DNA of 64,000 nucleotides. It comes from Coriaria nepalensis (Eukaryota > Streptophyta > Magnoliopsida > Cucurbitales > Coriariaceae). The stretch covers positions 999,501-1,063,500 of the forward strand of contig CP114493.1 in the NCBI GenBank assembly GCA_027186245.1. Direction: 5' to 3'. Position numbers and translations under genes: made by a program. Below are positions 47,026 to 59,470 of the stretch, one piece after another (the stretch's first letter is position 1; every line of letters begins with the position of its first letter). The notes beneath the pieces were generated by a model that saw only the letters and a program-made list of their open reading frames with translations, was not told the DNA's origin and made no database searches.

Positions 47026-47328
47026 ATGTTCTTACACGGGTCATCTTCAATTAATCTACCAGTATCAGTATTGCTGATTTTAGTAGTAGTGGCACTAGTG
47101 ATCATTTTGATTGTCACAGTTCGAGCAGCTATGGTGACATGGATCACGGTCCTTGTGCTATTGGCTTTTGCCGGGAACCGCCGCTGGGTTCTGGTGAAAC
47201 ACGGCCGAGCAATAACTGCCGATGTGGCGGTGAATTTGATCGGAGTTCTGATCAAAGAAAGAGGGCTCCTTACTTATGCTATTGCTACCATTCTTGGATT
47301 GATGGCTATTCTCCATGGATCCCAATAA
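47026..47328 (+). CDS. Small two- to three-span membrane protein (unknown function)
   Basis: A 100-aa frame starts at MFLHGSSSINLPVS; the GTG-initiated extension upstream is ignored. It has a very hydrophobic segment (VLLILVVVALVIILIV), a second (WITVLVLLAFAG), a basic loop (NRRWVLVKHGRAIT), and a final segment with KERGLLTYAIATILGLMAIL. I recall similar small plant-specific membrane proteins with an LLAFAG + R/K-rich loop followed by DVA, but no assigned function. It is a single exon. The upstream region at 46830-47020 is CT/CA-rich like a leader. A 139-codon frame on the opposite strand is considered a shadow. Confidence 0.65.
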   Translation: MFLHGSSSINLPVSVLLILVVVALVIILIVTVRAAMVTWITVLVLLAFAGNRRWVLVKHGRAITADVAVNLIGVLIKERGLLTYAIATILGLMAILHGSQ

Positions 47329-47529
47329 TGTTTGGTTTTGTTTTTGGCCAAAAAATTATATTTCAAGGTTTGAATACTACACATATTACGGCGATCTGTT
47401 TTATATGCTTTACATATTCTAATTCAAAAGTTACATTGGAATTTCAAGTTGTTATTTATCAGATTAATGATTTACTGTCAATTTTTATTATTATTACCAT
47501 TTGTAAAATTTTGGGCTTTTATATCAATT

Positions 47530-48935
47530 GATGAAGGGTACTTTTTTATAAATGAGATTCTCTAAATTTTTTGATTTACGTGAGATAATTTTAATATTAT
47601 ATAAAAATTTTAATTTATAATTTTAAAATTAATTAATAATTAATAAACATATTTTTATTTTTAAATATGATATATATTTTTAATAATATATAATTCAAAC
47701 AATTAGAAAATGAAATTAATATACAAATGATCCCTAAACTAAAGTTTTATTTTTTCTCCATTAATTTTAAATTTTTTTTTAAACTTTTTTTTTTATCAAC
47801 ATTTACTTTTTATTTTTTACTCACAATAATTTTAATAATTTTTATTTTTATTAAACTCACCGTCTCATCTAAAAAACTATCCAAAAATTCGAAAAAATAA
47901 AAATAATCCAAAAAAAATAATTTTTTTTAATGATCTGCGATAATAGAAGTGGAAACGGTATCGTGAGTGATGGTCGTGACGGATGAGATAATAAAAGGAT
48001 AAAAATAAAAGTTATTAAAATTGATTACGAGTAATATTATAATAAATTAATAATTAATGGGTGAAAAAATAGTTAAATTTTAACTAATTGATCAATTTAT
48101 TTTTTAAATTGAGTTATAAAAGAATTCTTGACCTAAATATAATAATTTAAGAAAATAAAATATAAATTTTAATAATATACAACTATGACCAAATTTTTAT
48201 AATATAAGATAATAAATAATTATTTTCACTAAAATAAATATAGGTGTTTGTATTTATATTTATGTAAGGGTTAATGATTTTCTACCCTCTCAATTATTGA
48301 AATTTAACATTATCTATGAAAACTCATATTTTTATTGTCTTTTTAACTCTTTAGATTTGATCAATTACTAAATTATATTATGAAAATTTCATAAAAATTC
48401 TAATTATTTAATTTATACGAATTTAATCTCATAATTAAAGATAATAAAATATAAATTATCATAATATAATTTAATAATTTGTTAGATCTTAATAATTTAA
48501 GACGTATTTTCATAATATAATAATATATAGAGGTAATTAGCTAAATTTTAATAATTAAAATATGTTAAAATTAAAACTTCAAATTCTATTATAAATATAA
48601 AAATATAAATAATATGTGGAAATTATTATTATTTTTTTAATACCAAATTATATTTATATTTCAGATTTATTCATACTTTTTTGTAATTAATGCAAACCTG
48701 CTATCTACTTCATTGATTTGTTTGGCCAAAAAAAGAAGAGAAAAAGAAGCTACCCATGATTTGATCAGACGGTCCGATTTCTTCGTGCATGACTTTCTTG
48801 AGAGAGAAGAAACGAAAATGATTAAAAAAAAGAAACACTTTTCTTATCCGCTAAGCCAATGCACATCATATATATCTACATATCCCAAGGGCAGGAACAT
48901 CTACTGCTAATGCTATAACTTCGCTTCACACTGTC
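47530..48935. other. AT-rich intergenic region
   Basis: No gene was seen. It contains dense AT sequence with T-runs at about 47762-47800. A 65-codon frame at 48713-48910 has no recognisable content and lies in the NBR1 promoter/leader region. Confidence 0.45.
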
Positions 48936-48938
48936 TTA

Positions 48939-48961
48939 AGAGAGAGAGAGAGAGAGAGAGA
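48939..48961 (+). repeat. (AG)n microsatellite in the NBR1 leader
   Basis: An AG dinucleotide run of about 23 nt is followed by GC-richer leader sequence leading to the NBR1 start codon at 49223. GA repeats are common near plant transcription starts. Confidence 0.8.
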
Positions 48962-49222
48962 ACGGGAATCGCGGCCGGAGGATAAGCTTGTTGCTGAGAG
49001 AGGTAGTCGAGAAAAATCTCAATCTTTGATTTCTTCCGATTCGATCGCTTAGATTTGAACGCTTCTTCAACCCTCTTGGGTAAAACTTTTTAGGGTTGAA
49101 GGGGGTTAGGGTTTCGTGTATTTCTTTCTGAATTATGAGCTTTACTGGTTTGCTAATTCTGATATTTGCAGTCTTACTGAGACGACGACCTTCCCCACCC
49201 TTCTTTTTCTTCCGTGGAAGAT

Positions 49223-52200
49223 ATGGATTCCACTATGGTGATCAAGGTGCGAATTTTTTCTCATCTAAATTATTTGTTCCTTTTCCGATGGTTGTTCTGA
49301 TGGTTTCTTTCTTTCATTGTTTTTAAATTTCCTGTTTTGATTATTGGTTTTGCTCTCTGGTTTTGTTTCTGCAAAAAAGCGATTCTTGACCTCTCAACTT
49401 TTGTCAGTAAGAGGTTCCTTGCCGGTTGTATGAGATTAAATTTCTCCATGTCTCTCGCCTTATTTGGTCTGCTTTCATTTTGGATGCTTTATAGAAATGA
49501 AGAGAAACTGTTTTTTCGCAAATGTAGATTGGTAAGTAAGAAAGTTAATACCCTAGTCACCTGTTAATCTCCCAGAGTTATTTGACAATTCCTAAACCTT
49601 TAAAAATTAGTTTCATCTCTTCAAAAGTCCAAACAGATTCATTTTGTAGTCAGATCGTTGTTTTTGTCTTCCTGGGCTGAAGATTGTCTTCTCTCTGCGT
49701 TTACTTTTTTATGATAAGAAAACATACTCATTGATTGCCTTAAGTGTTCTGTCCTCTATATTATTCCGAGTTTATAATGGTAGGGTAGCACCTTCCTATC
49801 GTGCTTCATCTTCTTACCTACCTTGTGGGTCGTCTAGGTTAAATATGGAGAAACTCTAAGGCGCTTCAATTCTCCTATTACTGAGAATGGTCTACTTGAC
49901 CTTAACATGGATGGATTGCGGGGGAAAATCATTCTCCTCTTTGGATTTCCCACGGACGCGGATCTTACTTTGACATACATTGATGAAGATGGTGATGTGG
50001 TGACACTAGTTGAAGATGGTGATCTACGTGATGTGATGAGGCAGAATCTGAAATTCTTGAGGATTAATGTGCAGCTGAGTACCAACATCAGTGGTAATGC
50101 CTCTGCTAGATCTACCAGGAGTTCGACCCCCTTATTATCTCCTCGAGGCATGCACCCACTTTCAAATATCAATTCAGGTGTTGCTGAGGTTTTGAAATCT
50201 GTGCCTGAGCCCTTACGTGACACACTTTCAAAGCTCTCTCTTGACTTGGCTTCTAAAGCTGTATCCTCTGGTCCAGTATTATCTGAGCTGATCGAGTCCT
50301 TCAATAAGTTGGGAGTGTCGTTACTGAATAAGAACGCCCAGTCTTCAGTCAGTGTAAATTTAGGTGCGGAAAATGGAGCTTCTAAGAGTAGTGCTGCTGG
50401 TATAGTTTCTGAGGGCTCAAAGTCTTTAGGAAATGATGATCTTCCAGAAGGGCCAGTGAATTCTTCTAGCTCAAAGAAGGTTGAAGGTGGGACTGTGACC
50501 AGAGGTATGGGCGCCCCAGTTGTTCCTGCCCCAACTTCTTTTGATCTTAATCTGCCGCTTACTGGTGAGGAGAGGAAGGAGAACCCAGAGCCAAGTGGTG
50601 ATTTTCTTATGAAGAATGTCAGCCAAGAATCTTCACAAGACGCTGACCCGAATGATAACCCTTTTGATGACTGTCCATTTACTGGGTTACCTCTCACAAG
50701 TGATTCAACTCCTCGTTCACTTGCACCTCGCCGTGTCCATCCTTTCAAAAGAGGCTATAATCAAGCCGAATCTTTTACTGGAATGTTCCACAGAGGTGTT
50801 ATCTGTGATGGCTGTGGAGTGCATCCCATAACTGGACCTCGGTTCAAGTCAAAAGTGTTAGTATTCTACTCTGTTTTGAGAGCACAGGGTGTTGCCATAG
50901 TATTCCTTGATTCTCACTTTTTAAATCATTTTCTTCTGGCAGGAAAGAAGATTATGATCTCTGTAGTTTCTGCTTTGTGAAAATGGGTGATGAAGCCGAT
51001 TACATTAGAATGGACCGTCCACTCTCTCACCGTCACCCGCACCCGCGCTGTTTCCGCCTCCCACATGACCAAGTACGTGGTTAAGCAGATTGCTCAACTT
51101 TTCTTTTCTCTTGTAATTTATTTTATTTATTAACTCTCTTTTTTCTATTTTTGATTGGCTGCTTTCCTGTGGTCCAATTGCAGTTACCATGGACAGGTCC
51201 CCTCGCAAGACCACATGATATGAGAGGCTGTGGAGCAAAGTGTAATCCACATACATTTAACAGCTGCTTTATTTCAGATGTCAATGTCTTAGATGGGACA
51301 GTAATGTCTCCATCCACTCACTTCACTAAGATATGGCGTATGCATAACAATGGAACTGTGGTATGGCCTCACGGGACACAAATTCAGTGGATTGCTGGAC
51401 ATAAGTTTAGTGATGCACTTTCACTTTCGATAGAGGTGGGCATCGTGTTTTTTCCGAAGATCCTTAAGACAATGTTTTTCTAAATCTACATCCATTCTAT
51501 TCTTTTTTTTTTCTTGGGATTTTAAGTGCTAAAAAAATATTTTTCTTTACATGTTTCATTGTTAACATTCTAATAATCCTTCTCAGATCCCTTCCGATGG
51601 TGTTGCTGTGAATAAGGAAATTGATATTGCTGTTGATTTCACAGCACCTGAATTGCCTGGTAAATATGTTTCATACTGGCGGTTAGCAACTCCGGCTGGC
51701 CACAAATTTGGTCAACGTGTTTGGGTTGTTATCCAGGTATTCCCTGTTTTCATTTGCATCCATTTATTTATCTATTTTTAAACTGAAATCTGATCAACCC
51801 AATGTTATTACTCTAAGCCTTTCTAGGAAAGTGAATAAATTGCATGTTAAATTAGATTCAAACTGGAGTCTGAGAAATTCTTAAATAAAATCTTCTCTTT
51901 TTTTTTTTAATTCTATATAGAATTCATTCTTTCAGGTCGATGCCTCATCGCCAAGAGATTCTCTTTTAGGGAGTTTCAATGTCCCAAACCTGAACCTACC
52001 TGCCCAGAGCAGCAGCAGCAGCAGTAGAAGGTCTAATGCAGGCTTAGATGCTATTGACATGAATGCCATACCAGCTCCAGATGGTGACTTTCTTCAACCT
52101 CCCAACTCCAATATAAGCCCAAATCCTGTAAACCCAGTGAGTGAACAATACCCTGAAAATGAACAGGACTTGCATTTTCCTCTTACCGACAGCTTACTGG

Positions 52201-52832
52201 TCGGTCAAAGTCTTGCACCCCCTTCTCTTTCCAAGTTCTCTCCTGCTATCTCCTACCCCATCATTGACAACCATCTCACTCGGGCCCAACCAGTCCAACC
52301 AGCCCAACTGGCCCAACCAGTCCAACCTGCCCATATTCCCTCCGTCTCTTATCCCATCATTGATTTCTCCGATATGGCCCCATCAACCCCATTGCCTGTC
52401 CCACCGATCCTTGCCCCGTCTGCCCCCTCCCCGTCTACGTTGCCACCTTCTTTGGATGCACTAGCATCTGCAAAGCATGCCATGGAGGAGAAGCTTCTTA
52501 CAGAACTAGAAGAAATGGGGTTTAAGCAAGTTGATTTGAACAAAGAGATTCTTCGATTAAACGAGTATGATCTCGAGCAGTCAGTGGATGATCTTTGTGG
52601 AGTCTCTGAATGGGATCCCATCCTTGAGGAGTTAAAGGAAATGGTATAGAAAGTTTTCTTTCCATTTATTGTCATTATCTTCTCTATTGTTTTTGCTTAT
52701 CCTTTTTTTTAATTTTTTAATCAATCTTTGTAGGGCTTTTTGGATAAAGAAACGAACAAGAAGCTGCTGGCCAAAAATAATGGAAGCATTAAGCGTGTGG
52801 TTATGGACCTTATTTCTGGGGAGAAGGCTTAA
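49223..52832 (+). CDS. NBR1: Selective autophagy receptor NBR1 (Joka2-type)
   Basis: Seven exons: 49223-49246, 49838-50856, 50943-51072, 51184-51435, 51587-51736, 51936-52643, 52734-52832. The sum is 2,382 nt (793 aa). Domain order is that of plant NBR1. PB1 lies at ~5-90 (VKYGETLRRFNSPI; acidic YIDEDGDVVTLVEDGDL), used for self-assembly. The ZZ finger is at ~328-375 (CDGCGVHPITGPRFKS, EDYDLCSFCF). The four-tryptophan (NBR1/FW) domain is at ~405-525 (FTKIWRMHNNGTVVWPHG, YVSYWRLATPAGHKFG). A Pro/Gln/Ala-rich linker with QPAQLAQPVQPAQ lies at ~640, followed by two UBAs (EEKLLTELEEMGF; EELKEMGFLDKET). An ATG8-interacting motif, WDPI, lies between them (~750). NBR1 carries ubiquitinated aggregates to the vacuole. 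The first exon codes only eight residues. The exon 2 donor (AAAAGT|GTTAGT) was chosen because it restores SKVKEDYDLC. Confidence 0.95.
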
Positions 52833-52839
52833 TTATAGT

Positions 52840-54320
52840 ACTAGTTGATAAACAAGTTAAGCAAATAAATAAAATTATCTCTGTAATTAAAAAAAAGAAA
52901 AGCGTGTCGTCTTACTTTTTAATGGTTCATGAAGTCTTCATGCCTTAAGAACATGAATCTGCCTTTTCATGTCCATAAAAGGTGTCTTGCATTGGTGCTA
53001 TGCATGCTATGTTTTGGATAATGGGATATTGGTTTATATATTTTGCTCTTATTCTGCTTACTGGATTGTCTGAGGAAGAAAAACAAAAGGATTGATTATC
53101 TTTTACTGAATGAGTGTTTATCTATGAATGTGCTTGTATTTTTAGGCTAGTACTCTAATCTATAGATTATTGTCTAAATCAAATGCTTTTAATTGAAGTG
53201 GAGTGAAAAACAAGCAAAAAGGTAGAGTAAGTTGCAAAAAAACAATTAAGAACTTTTTCTTTTCCCCTTTTTCTTTGGGCAAAAATTGTGAACTATTGAA
53301 ATTTGAAAGTGTACTTTCACTTTGAACTATCAACGTACATTCTAAACCGCTTGATACTTTCAAGTACGGATTTCTTTCAGCTCCTCCTCACTCGATCTTT
53401 CTACGCTGCTGATTACCGGAAAAAAAAGAGAGGATAAAGGTGTCCTATTCAGAAGATAGTAATTTGCACACATGATTAGTAATAGAAGATAGTTTGGTGT
53501 ATATTTTGATTGTTTAAGGTGTGAAAATTGAAGGTTATTTTTTTTTGTGTGCAATAAGGCCAAGAAAGAGGAAGGTAGAAGGTAGAAAGTAGTAGAGTAG
53601 GGGAGTGGAGAGGCAATTTCTTATCCGAGTCTCTCTTGAGCTTTTGTCTTCATCTTGACAAGATCAGTTTCCATGTGCTTCCCATCTCTCCCCTCCTTAC
53701 TTTATGGCTCCCACCCTCCTCTTTAATTACAATTTTAACTCCCTCGATCTCTCTCTCTCTCTCTACCCTCTCATATGATTCTGTCTCCAGGTCAGGGGAA
53801 CTTCTCTGCCCACTTCTAATCTCCAAAAGATTATATATCAGCTTAAACAAAGAAGGAAAGAAAGAGAAAACCCATTGTTTAGAATTTAGAAAGAATCTCC
53901 TTTATAGTTAAAAAAAAAATTCCCCTTTTTATTTTATGGGTTATTGCTATTTTATTATTCAAATGTTATGCTTCTGATCTTCAACTTTGGTTCAGGATTC
54001 TCTCCCCCTTTTTCCCATGAAAAACTTTCCCCAGAAAAATCTTTTGGGGCTTTGAGCTAAGTTTTTTATTTGGGTATTTTTTTGCTTTGCTCTCTCTCAC
54101 TCTATTTGAGAGTTCATGCTTTTGCCTTCGCTCTACGACATTTTAAAGGCATCCCATCTGGGAAGGTTTTAACTCTCTTTTTAAAAATCTGTAAGCTCTG
54201 TACTTAAGCTAATTTGCAAGAGTATGCTTTTGTTAAGCTTATCCGATTACTATGCTCGTGAAGTAGATAGAAGATGAGCATTTCAATGCCTTGAAAGGAA
54301 AAACATTTCTAGAGAGAGAG
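52840..54320. other. Spacer and long CT-rich leader of the Raf-like kinase gene
   Basis: NBR1 3' flank, then from about 53590 sequence rich in CT blocks (for example about 53747-53765) and T-rich leader. It looks like promoter and 5'UTR of the kinase. Short frames at 53160-53363, 53360-53563 and 53636-53911 carry no recognisable protein. Confidence 0.45.
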
Positions 54321-54322
54321 AG

Positions 54323-56589
54323 ATGGAATCTGGGAGTAGGTTTTACCCTGGTAGTGATGATTTTAGGTTGGAATCAAAGTGGCTGATTGATCCTAAGCTT
54401 CTTTTTGTGGGGCCAAGGATTGGAGAAGGTGCTCATGCTAAAGTCTATGAGGGCAAGTAAGTTCCTTAGCTGCCTTTTTTTTTTTTCTTCTCTCTCTCTC
54501 TCGTGTGTGGAAATTCTTTCACCATTTCTGTAGTCCCTTTTCTTAATTTTGAAGAAATAAGTTTAGATTTGGGAAATTCTCCTTTCTTTGTGGGAGATCC
54601 AATAACCCATTTGAGCAACTATGAAAACCCTTTTACAAAACTTTTGATTATTTGTTTGTATAAAATCTTCCTCTGAATTTTTTCTTGGTGGTGTTGCGAA
54701 AAAAAAAAAAAACATATGGATAATATGGTTTAAGTTCATTTTAGTGGGGTTTTTTTGGTTTTTAATAAATAGCAATCACTGACAAATCTTGGTTGAGCTT
54801 CTGGACTGGATTTGAGTTCATGAAGTAATCATTTTTGCAATGTACTGTCGAAATTTCAGAACAGAGTTTTTCTTATAATTTCTGTTAGTAACTGAGCGTA
54901 ATTATATTCCAACAGATATAAAAAGCAGACAGTTGCTATCAAAATTGTTCATAAAGGGGAAACCCAGGAGGAGATTATCAAGAGAGAAGGAAGGTTTGCT
55001 AGAGAGGTTCAAATGTTATCTCGAGTCCAACATAAAAACTTGGTCAAGGTTGGCATTTGGAAAACTGTGTTTTAGATCTGGAGTTTCACAAAACTATATT
55101 ATGTTTCAAAGCAAGATGATAAATCTTGAAAACATGTTTCTGGAAAACAGTTTATGGGTGCTTGCAAGGAGCCAGTAATGGTGATAGTTACGGAGTTGTT
55201 ATCGGGTGGCACTTTACGTAAGTACTTGCTGAATATGAGGCCTAAGTGTTTGGACTCCCGTTTAGCCGTTGGTTTCGCACTAGATATTGCTCGTGCTATG
55301 GAATGCTTGCACTCCCATGGTATCATTCATCGAGATTTAAAACCTGGTAATATATTTTCAGCCTCTATATCATTGATAAAGTTTTAACTGCAGCATTTGA
55401 TTCTTCAAATTAAATATTATCTTAGTTTCTTCCAAGCATATAGTTTCCTAGTTTCTTTCAATTCTAGGTTACACATGGGGTATATACCAACGGTTAAGAT
55501 CATGTCACATCATCACTTTTGGCATCAAATCCTGATGTGGCATGATCCCAATTGTTGGGAGTATATTCTCCATTTTGTTGTTATTTTTATTAATATGATA
55601 AGCCTCATCATCATTTATTATTGTTACATTATTTATTGTTTCTTTTGGTACTTTTGTAGAGAACTTGCTCCTGACTGCAGATCAGAAAACAGTAAAATTA
55701 GCTGATTTTGGTTTAGCTAGAGAGGAGTCACTGACAGAAATGATGACTGCTGAAACCGGGACCTACCGTTGGATGGCTCCCGAGGTACACAATCAAAGAG
55801 GGTGAAAAGAAAATAAAAATGACTGTCTTTGAATTTCATGTGTTGTGCTTATGTTTGAACATTTCCCGTATATTTTCTAAATTGCAATGTTATTTTCGTG
55901 GGGCAGTTATATAGTACTGTTACATTAAGGCAAGGGGAGAAGAAACATTACAATCATAAAGTGGATGCTTATAGCTTTGCAATTGTGTTGTGGGAACTCT
56001 TGCACAACAAATTGCCCTTTGAAGGCATGTCAAACCTCCAAGCCGCATATGCTGCCGCTTTCAAGGTGATTATCTATCAGATTGTCCTGCTAGTTATATT
56101 ATCAAAGGTTCATTTGATTGGAGTCTGTATAAACTGTGTTTTGATTCAACTCTAGTTTCAAACTGTGTTATTTTGGGCCCAAATCGGACTTTTGACTCGG
56201 GTTTGAGTCCAGACTCAAATTGGAATTTAGAGCCAAATTGAATTGAATCTTCATGCTGATTGAAACTCTATGCTATCTTGTTGCAGAATATGCGACCTAG
56301 TGCCGATAATGTTCCAGAAGAATTGTCTATTATTCTAACTTCATGCTGGCAAGAGGACGCTAATGCTCGGCCCAATTTCGGTCAAATAATCCAAATGCTC
56401 CTTAATTATCTCTACACTATCTCTCCTCCAGAACCCATCATTCCCTCTCGGATTTTCGCTTCAGAGAACACGGTACTACCGCCAGAATCTCCCGGCACAA
56501 GCTCTTTAATGGCAGTACATGATGATTCTGGGGAGACCCCGAAAATAAGGCCAAAAGGGTTTTTCTTCTGCTTTAATGAGTGTTACTAA
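54323..56589 (+). CDS. Raf-like (MAPKKK group C type) serine/threonine protein kinase
   Basis: Six exons: 54323-54456, 54916-55048, 55151-55346, 55660-55784, 55907-56065, 56287-56589. The sum is 1,050 nt (349 aa). It is nearly all kinase domain: glycine loop [15 protein letters not shown], beta3 lysine in VAIKIVHKG, alpha[21 protein letters not shown], catalytic loop HRDLKPENLLL, Mg-binding [10 protein letters not shown], activation segment [13 protein letters not shown], then [19 protein letters not shown] and [24 protein letters not shown] and the short form are typical of plant Raf-like C-group cytosolic kinases; I recall relatives around At3g50730/At5g66710. The C-terminus is a short Pro/Ser-rich tail. 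There is no regulatory domain or membrane segment. Exons 5-6 are repeated downstream by the tandem duplication. Confidence 0.93.
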
Positions 56590-59470
56590 CCCAGGAATGC
56601 TGGATAGAAGGACGTCGAAGCTACTTGCTCGAATTCTTGTATTTCAAGATAGCTTGAAGAAAAAGCTCAGTAAGATTTTAGCTTTAGTACATTTTAGCTG
56701 CCCCACTTTGTATCTCACTCATGTTCTTTGTTGCATTATTGTGTAGGACCTAGTACTATATGTGACAGCTTTATAAAATTAATAGTAGCTTACAATAAAG
56801 CTTCAATATGATCAGCAATTGCATACTTTTACAAATTTTTCCTTTTCTTATTACAAATTTGCTTACATTCCAATCAATGGAATTCCCTCCCTACTCATAA
56901 TACAATTTGGGGTCCATTTCGGATCATTTATTACATATCTTCATCGCCAATTTAATAACTCTTATCTAATTGGAATCTTACACCGTTCACCAATAATCAT
57001 TGCAAGAACAAATACCTTCTTCAAAATGATGAAAGCGATTCTGATCCCGAACAATGATTTTTATCTTAAACACCTTCGAAATAATCTTTGTTGCGTTGTG
57101 GCAATCTGTACACACCCTAAGAGTTTTTGAAACCCTAATGGTAGATCCGGGAGGTGTTTTTATAAGACCATAAGCAATAGCTAGCTTTTCACTATGGCGA
57201 GACAATGAAGCTTCCTTGTTATCTTCCTCCTTGGCCTCTAGTCTAGCATCTTCGTTGTTTGGAACATATCCAGCCAAACCAATCCTACCCATCATTTCCT
57301 GTAATGCAATATGTATTTCCTTTGAATGAACATGTTCATTATCTTCTGAAAAAAACTCAGGTACTACCCCATCGAGCTCAATCAAGCTACACCCAGGTGC
57401 TTTTTTAATCCCGATCTCTTTCATCTTAGATCTCACTCTTAATGCATCCTCAAATCTACCAATTGATGCATAGGTACCGGATAAAAGTATGTAATCCCCA
57501 CTATGAGGATGCTCCAGTTTGATAATTCGCTTCAATGATTCTTCCCTTAAATCAATGTTCTTATGGGACCGACATGAAGTTAGAAGTGTTCTCCATAGAA
57601 CAGCATTTGGTTCAGTTGGCATGTTCTTTATGAAGCCTAATGCTTCTTCAATCACTCTGGCTTGACCTAGAATATCGACCATGCAACCATAATGTTCGAT
57701 CCTAGGTTCAATATTGAAATCCTTACTCATGCTAGTGAAAAGATTTTCACCTTCTTTGAGCAAACCAGTATGACTACAGTCAGAAAGAATGCCTATGAAA
57801 GTTACATAATTAGGTTGTATATTCTTCTCTAGCATTCAAGACTTCTCCATTACTAGCAAGACCTTGAATTAAAGCTGTCCATGAAAACACATTTTTCAAA
57901 GGCATTTGTTCAAATACTGTGATCGAGCTATCTATGGACCCACATTTCGCATAGAAATCTGTGAGTGTGGTTCCAAGTGTAACCGTAAGCTTCATTTTCT
58001 TCTTGTTTATGTAAAAATGAACCCATTTGCCCATCTCCAAAACTCCAAGCAAACCACATGAAGAAAGCACACCCACCATTGTAACCTCATTTGGATTGAC
58101 ATTCGCTTTTTGCATCTCGGTGGAAAAGATCCAGTGCTTCTCTACACCGATTTGCTTGCGTGTAGCCTGAAATCATTGCACTCCAAGCAACTACGTCTCT
58201 TTGAGGCATTTATCGAACAGCTCTCTTGCAGTATCGATTTGCCCACATTTAGCATACATACCCACAAGAGAAGTGACCAAAGCAAGATTTCTCTTCATCT
58301 CATTTTCCTCTAAATACTTTCCAATCCAAATTCATTAATTCTAAATCAGCCAATCTTCCACAAGCTGTTAATACACTAATCAATGTTACCTGATCAAACC
58401 CGACTCTTGATTTAACTATTTCGTGAAAAAGCTTTATGACTTCCTCCCAAAGCTCGTTCTTGGTGTGTACCCGGCTAAGGTCGAATTCCAAGCAACAATT
58501 CCTATTTTATCAAACGTCTTACGTGCAACCTCAACTTCACCACAACATGCATACATATGAATCAAAGTGTTGTCCAAAAACCCATTTGAATCAATAAACC
58601 TACCACATTTTACAATCTGAGTATGGATCTGTCGACCTTCATTCAACGCTGTTGATTTAGAGCAAGCTTTCAATACAGAAGGGTAAGTGAATGCATTAGG
58701 TTCGATAAAATTCTCTAGCATTTTTTTGAACAAGATAATCGATTTGTTAGGGGATTGCTTGTACGTGAAGCCTTTGATCATTACATTGTAAGCAGACGGG
58801 TCGGGTTCCAGGATTTGATTGAAGATTGAAAAAGCGTAGTCGATCAAGTTGGGGAGGAAAATCGCCGCCGATTCGAGGAGGTTTTCTACGACGGTGGGGT
58901 CTAGGAGACGGCGAGTTTTGATGAGGTGAGCGTGGATTTGGTCGAGGTCTTTGTGGGTTTTGCATTGATGCAGAATTAGGGTTTTAGGGTTTTCAGGGAA
59001 TTTGGATATGGTGCTCGTGGCTGTTATGGTTTTGAACGGTAAAGGAGCTGATACTGGAAATGCCATTGCCATTAAACCTTCTCTTAACATCTGCCAACAA
59101 ATGGGGTAAAACTTCGAGGGATTAGAATAAGGCCATGAAATCGAAATCGAAATTGAAATCGAAATCCTTATATATTATTGCATTTCTCATGACCTCACAT
59201 TAGATCTCTAACTAATAGTCTAATACATAACATCCCGATATTACAAAATTTTTTAAATCGATGACGATATTGATAAAGTTATATCGGTATCATCTAATAT
59301 TGATCTTGGAGACTTCTATCCATCTAATATAGTTTATTAGTTTTTAAATTACATAAATGAATGGTAACTTCGAATATTTAATTAATTATGTTAAAATTAA
59401 AAAATTATATTATGTGTAGTTGTTGAATAAAACATCAACTTCAAATGGGTTAATTAATATATGCTCATAA
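55908..59470. repeat. Tandem segmental duplication, left copy (3,563 bp)
   Basis: The interval recurs directly downstream at a constant offset of 3,563 bp. Every open frame inside it reappears with identical translation, and spot comparisons of the DNA show no difference. It begins 1 nt inside kinase exon 5 and ends in AT-rich sequence upstream of the PPR pseudogene. Confidence 0.97.
56987..59090 (-). pseudogene. PPR-DYW pseudogene, left copy (about five frame disruptions)
   Basis: The N-terminus is at 59090 (MLREGLMAMAFPVSAP). It is followed by PPR motifs (KTHKDLDQIHAHLIKTRRLL, DPSAYNVMIKGFTYKQSP, EPNAFTYPSVLKACS) and ends in an E/DYW tail with IKKAPGCSLIELDG, RHSEKLAIAYGL, DCHNATKIISKVF and CSCNDYW. 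The single frame is broken near 58468, 58325, 58212, 58126 and 57838. The first four are one-base-type shifts. At the last, frame change plus lost sequence removes part of a motif (SNGEVLNA versus the expected run into MLEKNIQPN). Introns do not explain them, because PPR text continues immediately on each side. The protein would have been an organelle RNA editing factor of the DYW class (HSE and CX2CH-type deaminase residues kept). It is converged upon by the kinase gene. Confidence 0.88.

Noticed and set aside
46836..47255. 139-codon frame on the minus strand, Thr/Ile-rich
   Set aside because: It mirrors the membrane-protein frame; the composition is typical of a complement of hydrophobic codons.
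49834..50748. 304-codon open frame on the minus strand
   Set aside because: It is antisense to NBR1 exon 2, low-complexity in Ser/Pro/Thr, and has no recognisable domain; the plus frame gives PB1 and ZZ domains.
56819..57130. 103-codon plus-strand frame, repeated at 60382-60693
   Set aside because: It is antisense to the DYW end of the PPR pseudogene and its 3' flank; it repeats only because of the duplication.
57810..58491. Gaps between PPR frames considered as introns
   Set aside because: Coding text resumes within one or two bases at most breaks, leaving no room for introns; these are frame disruptions.
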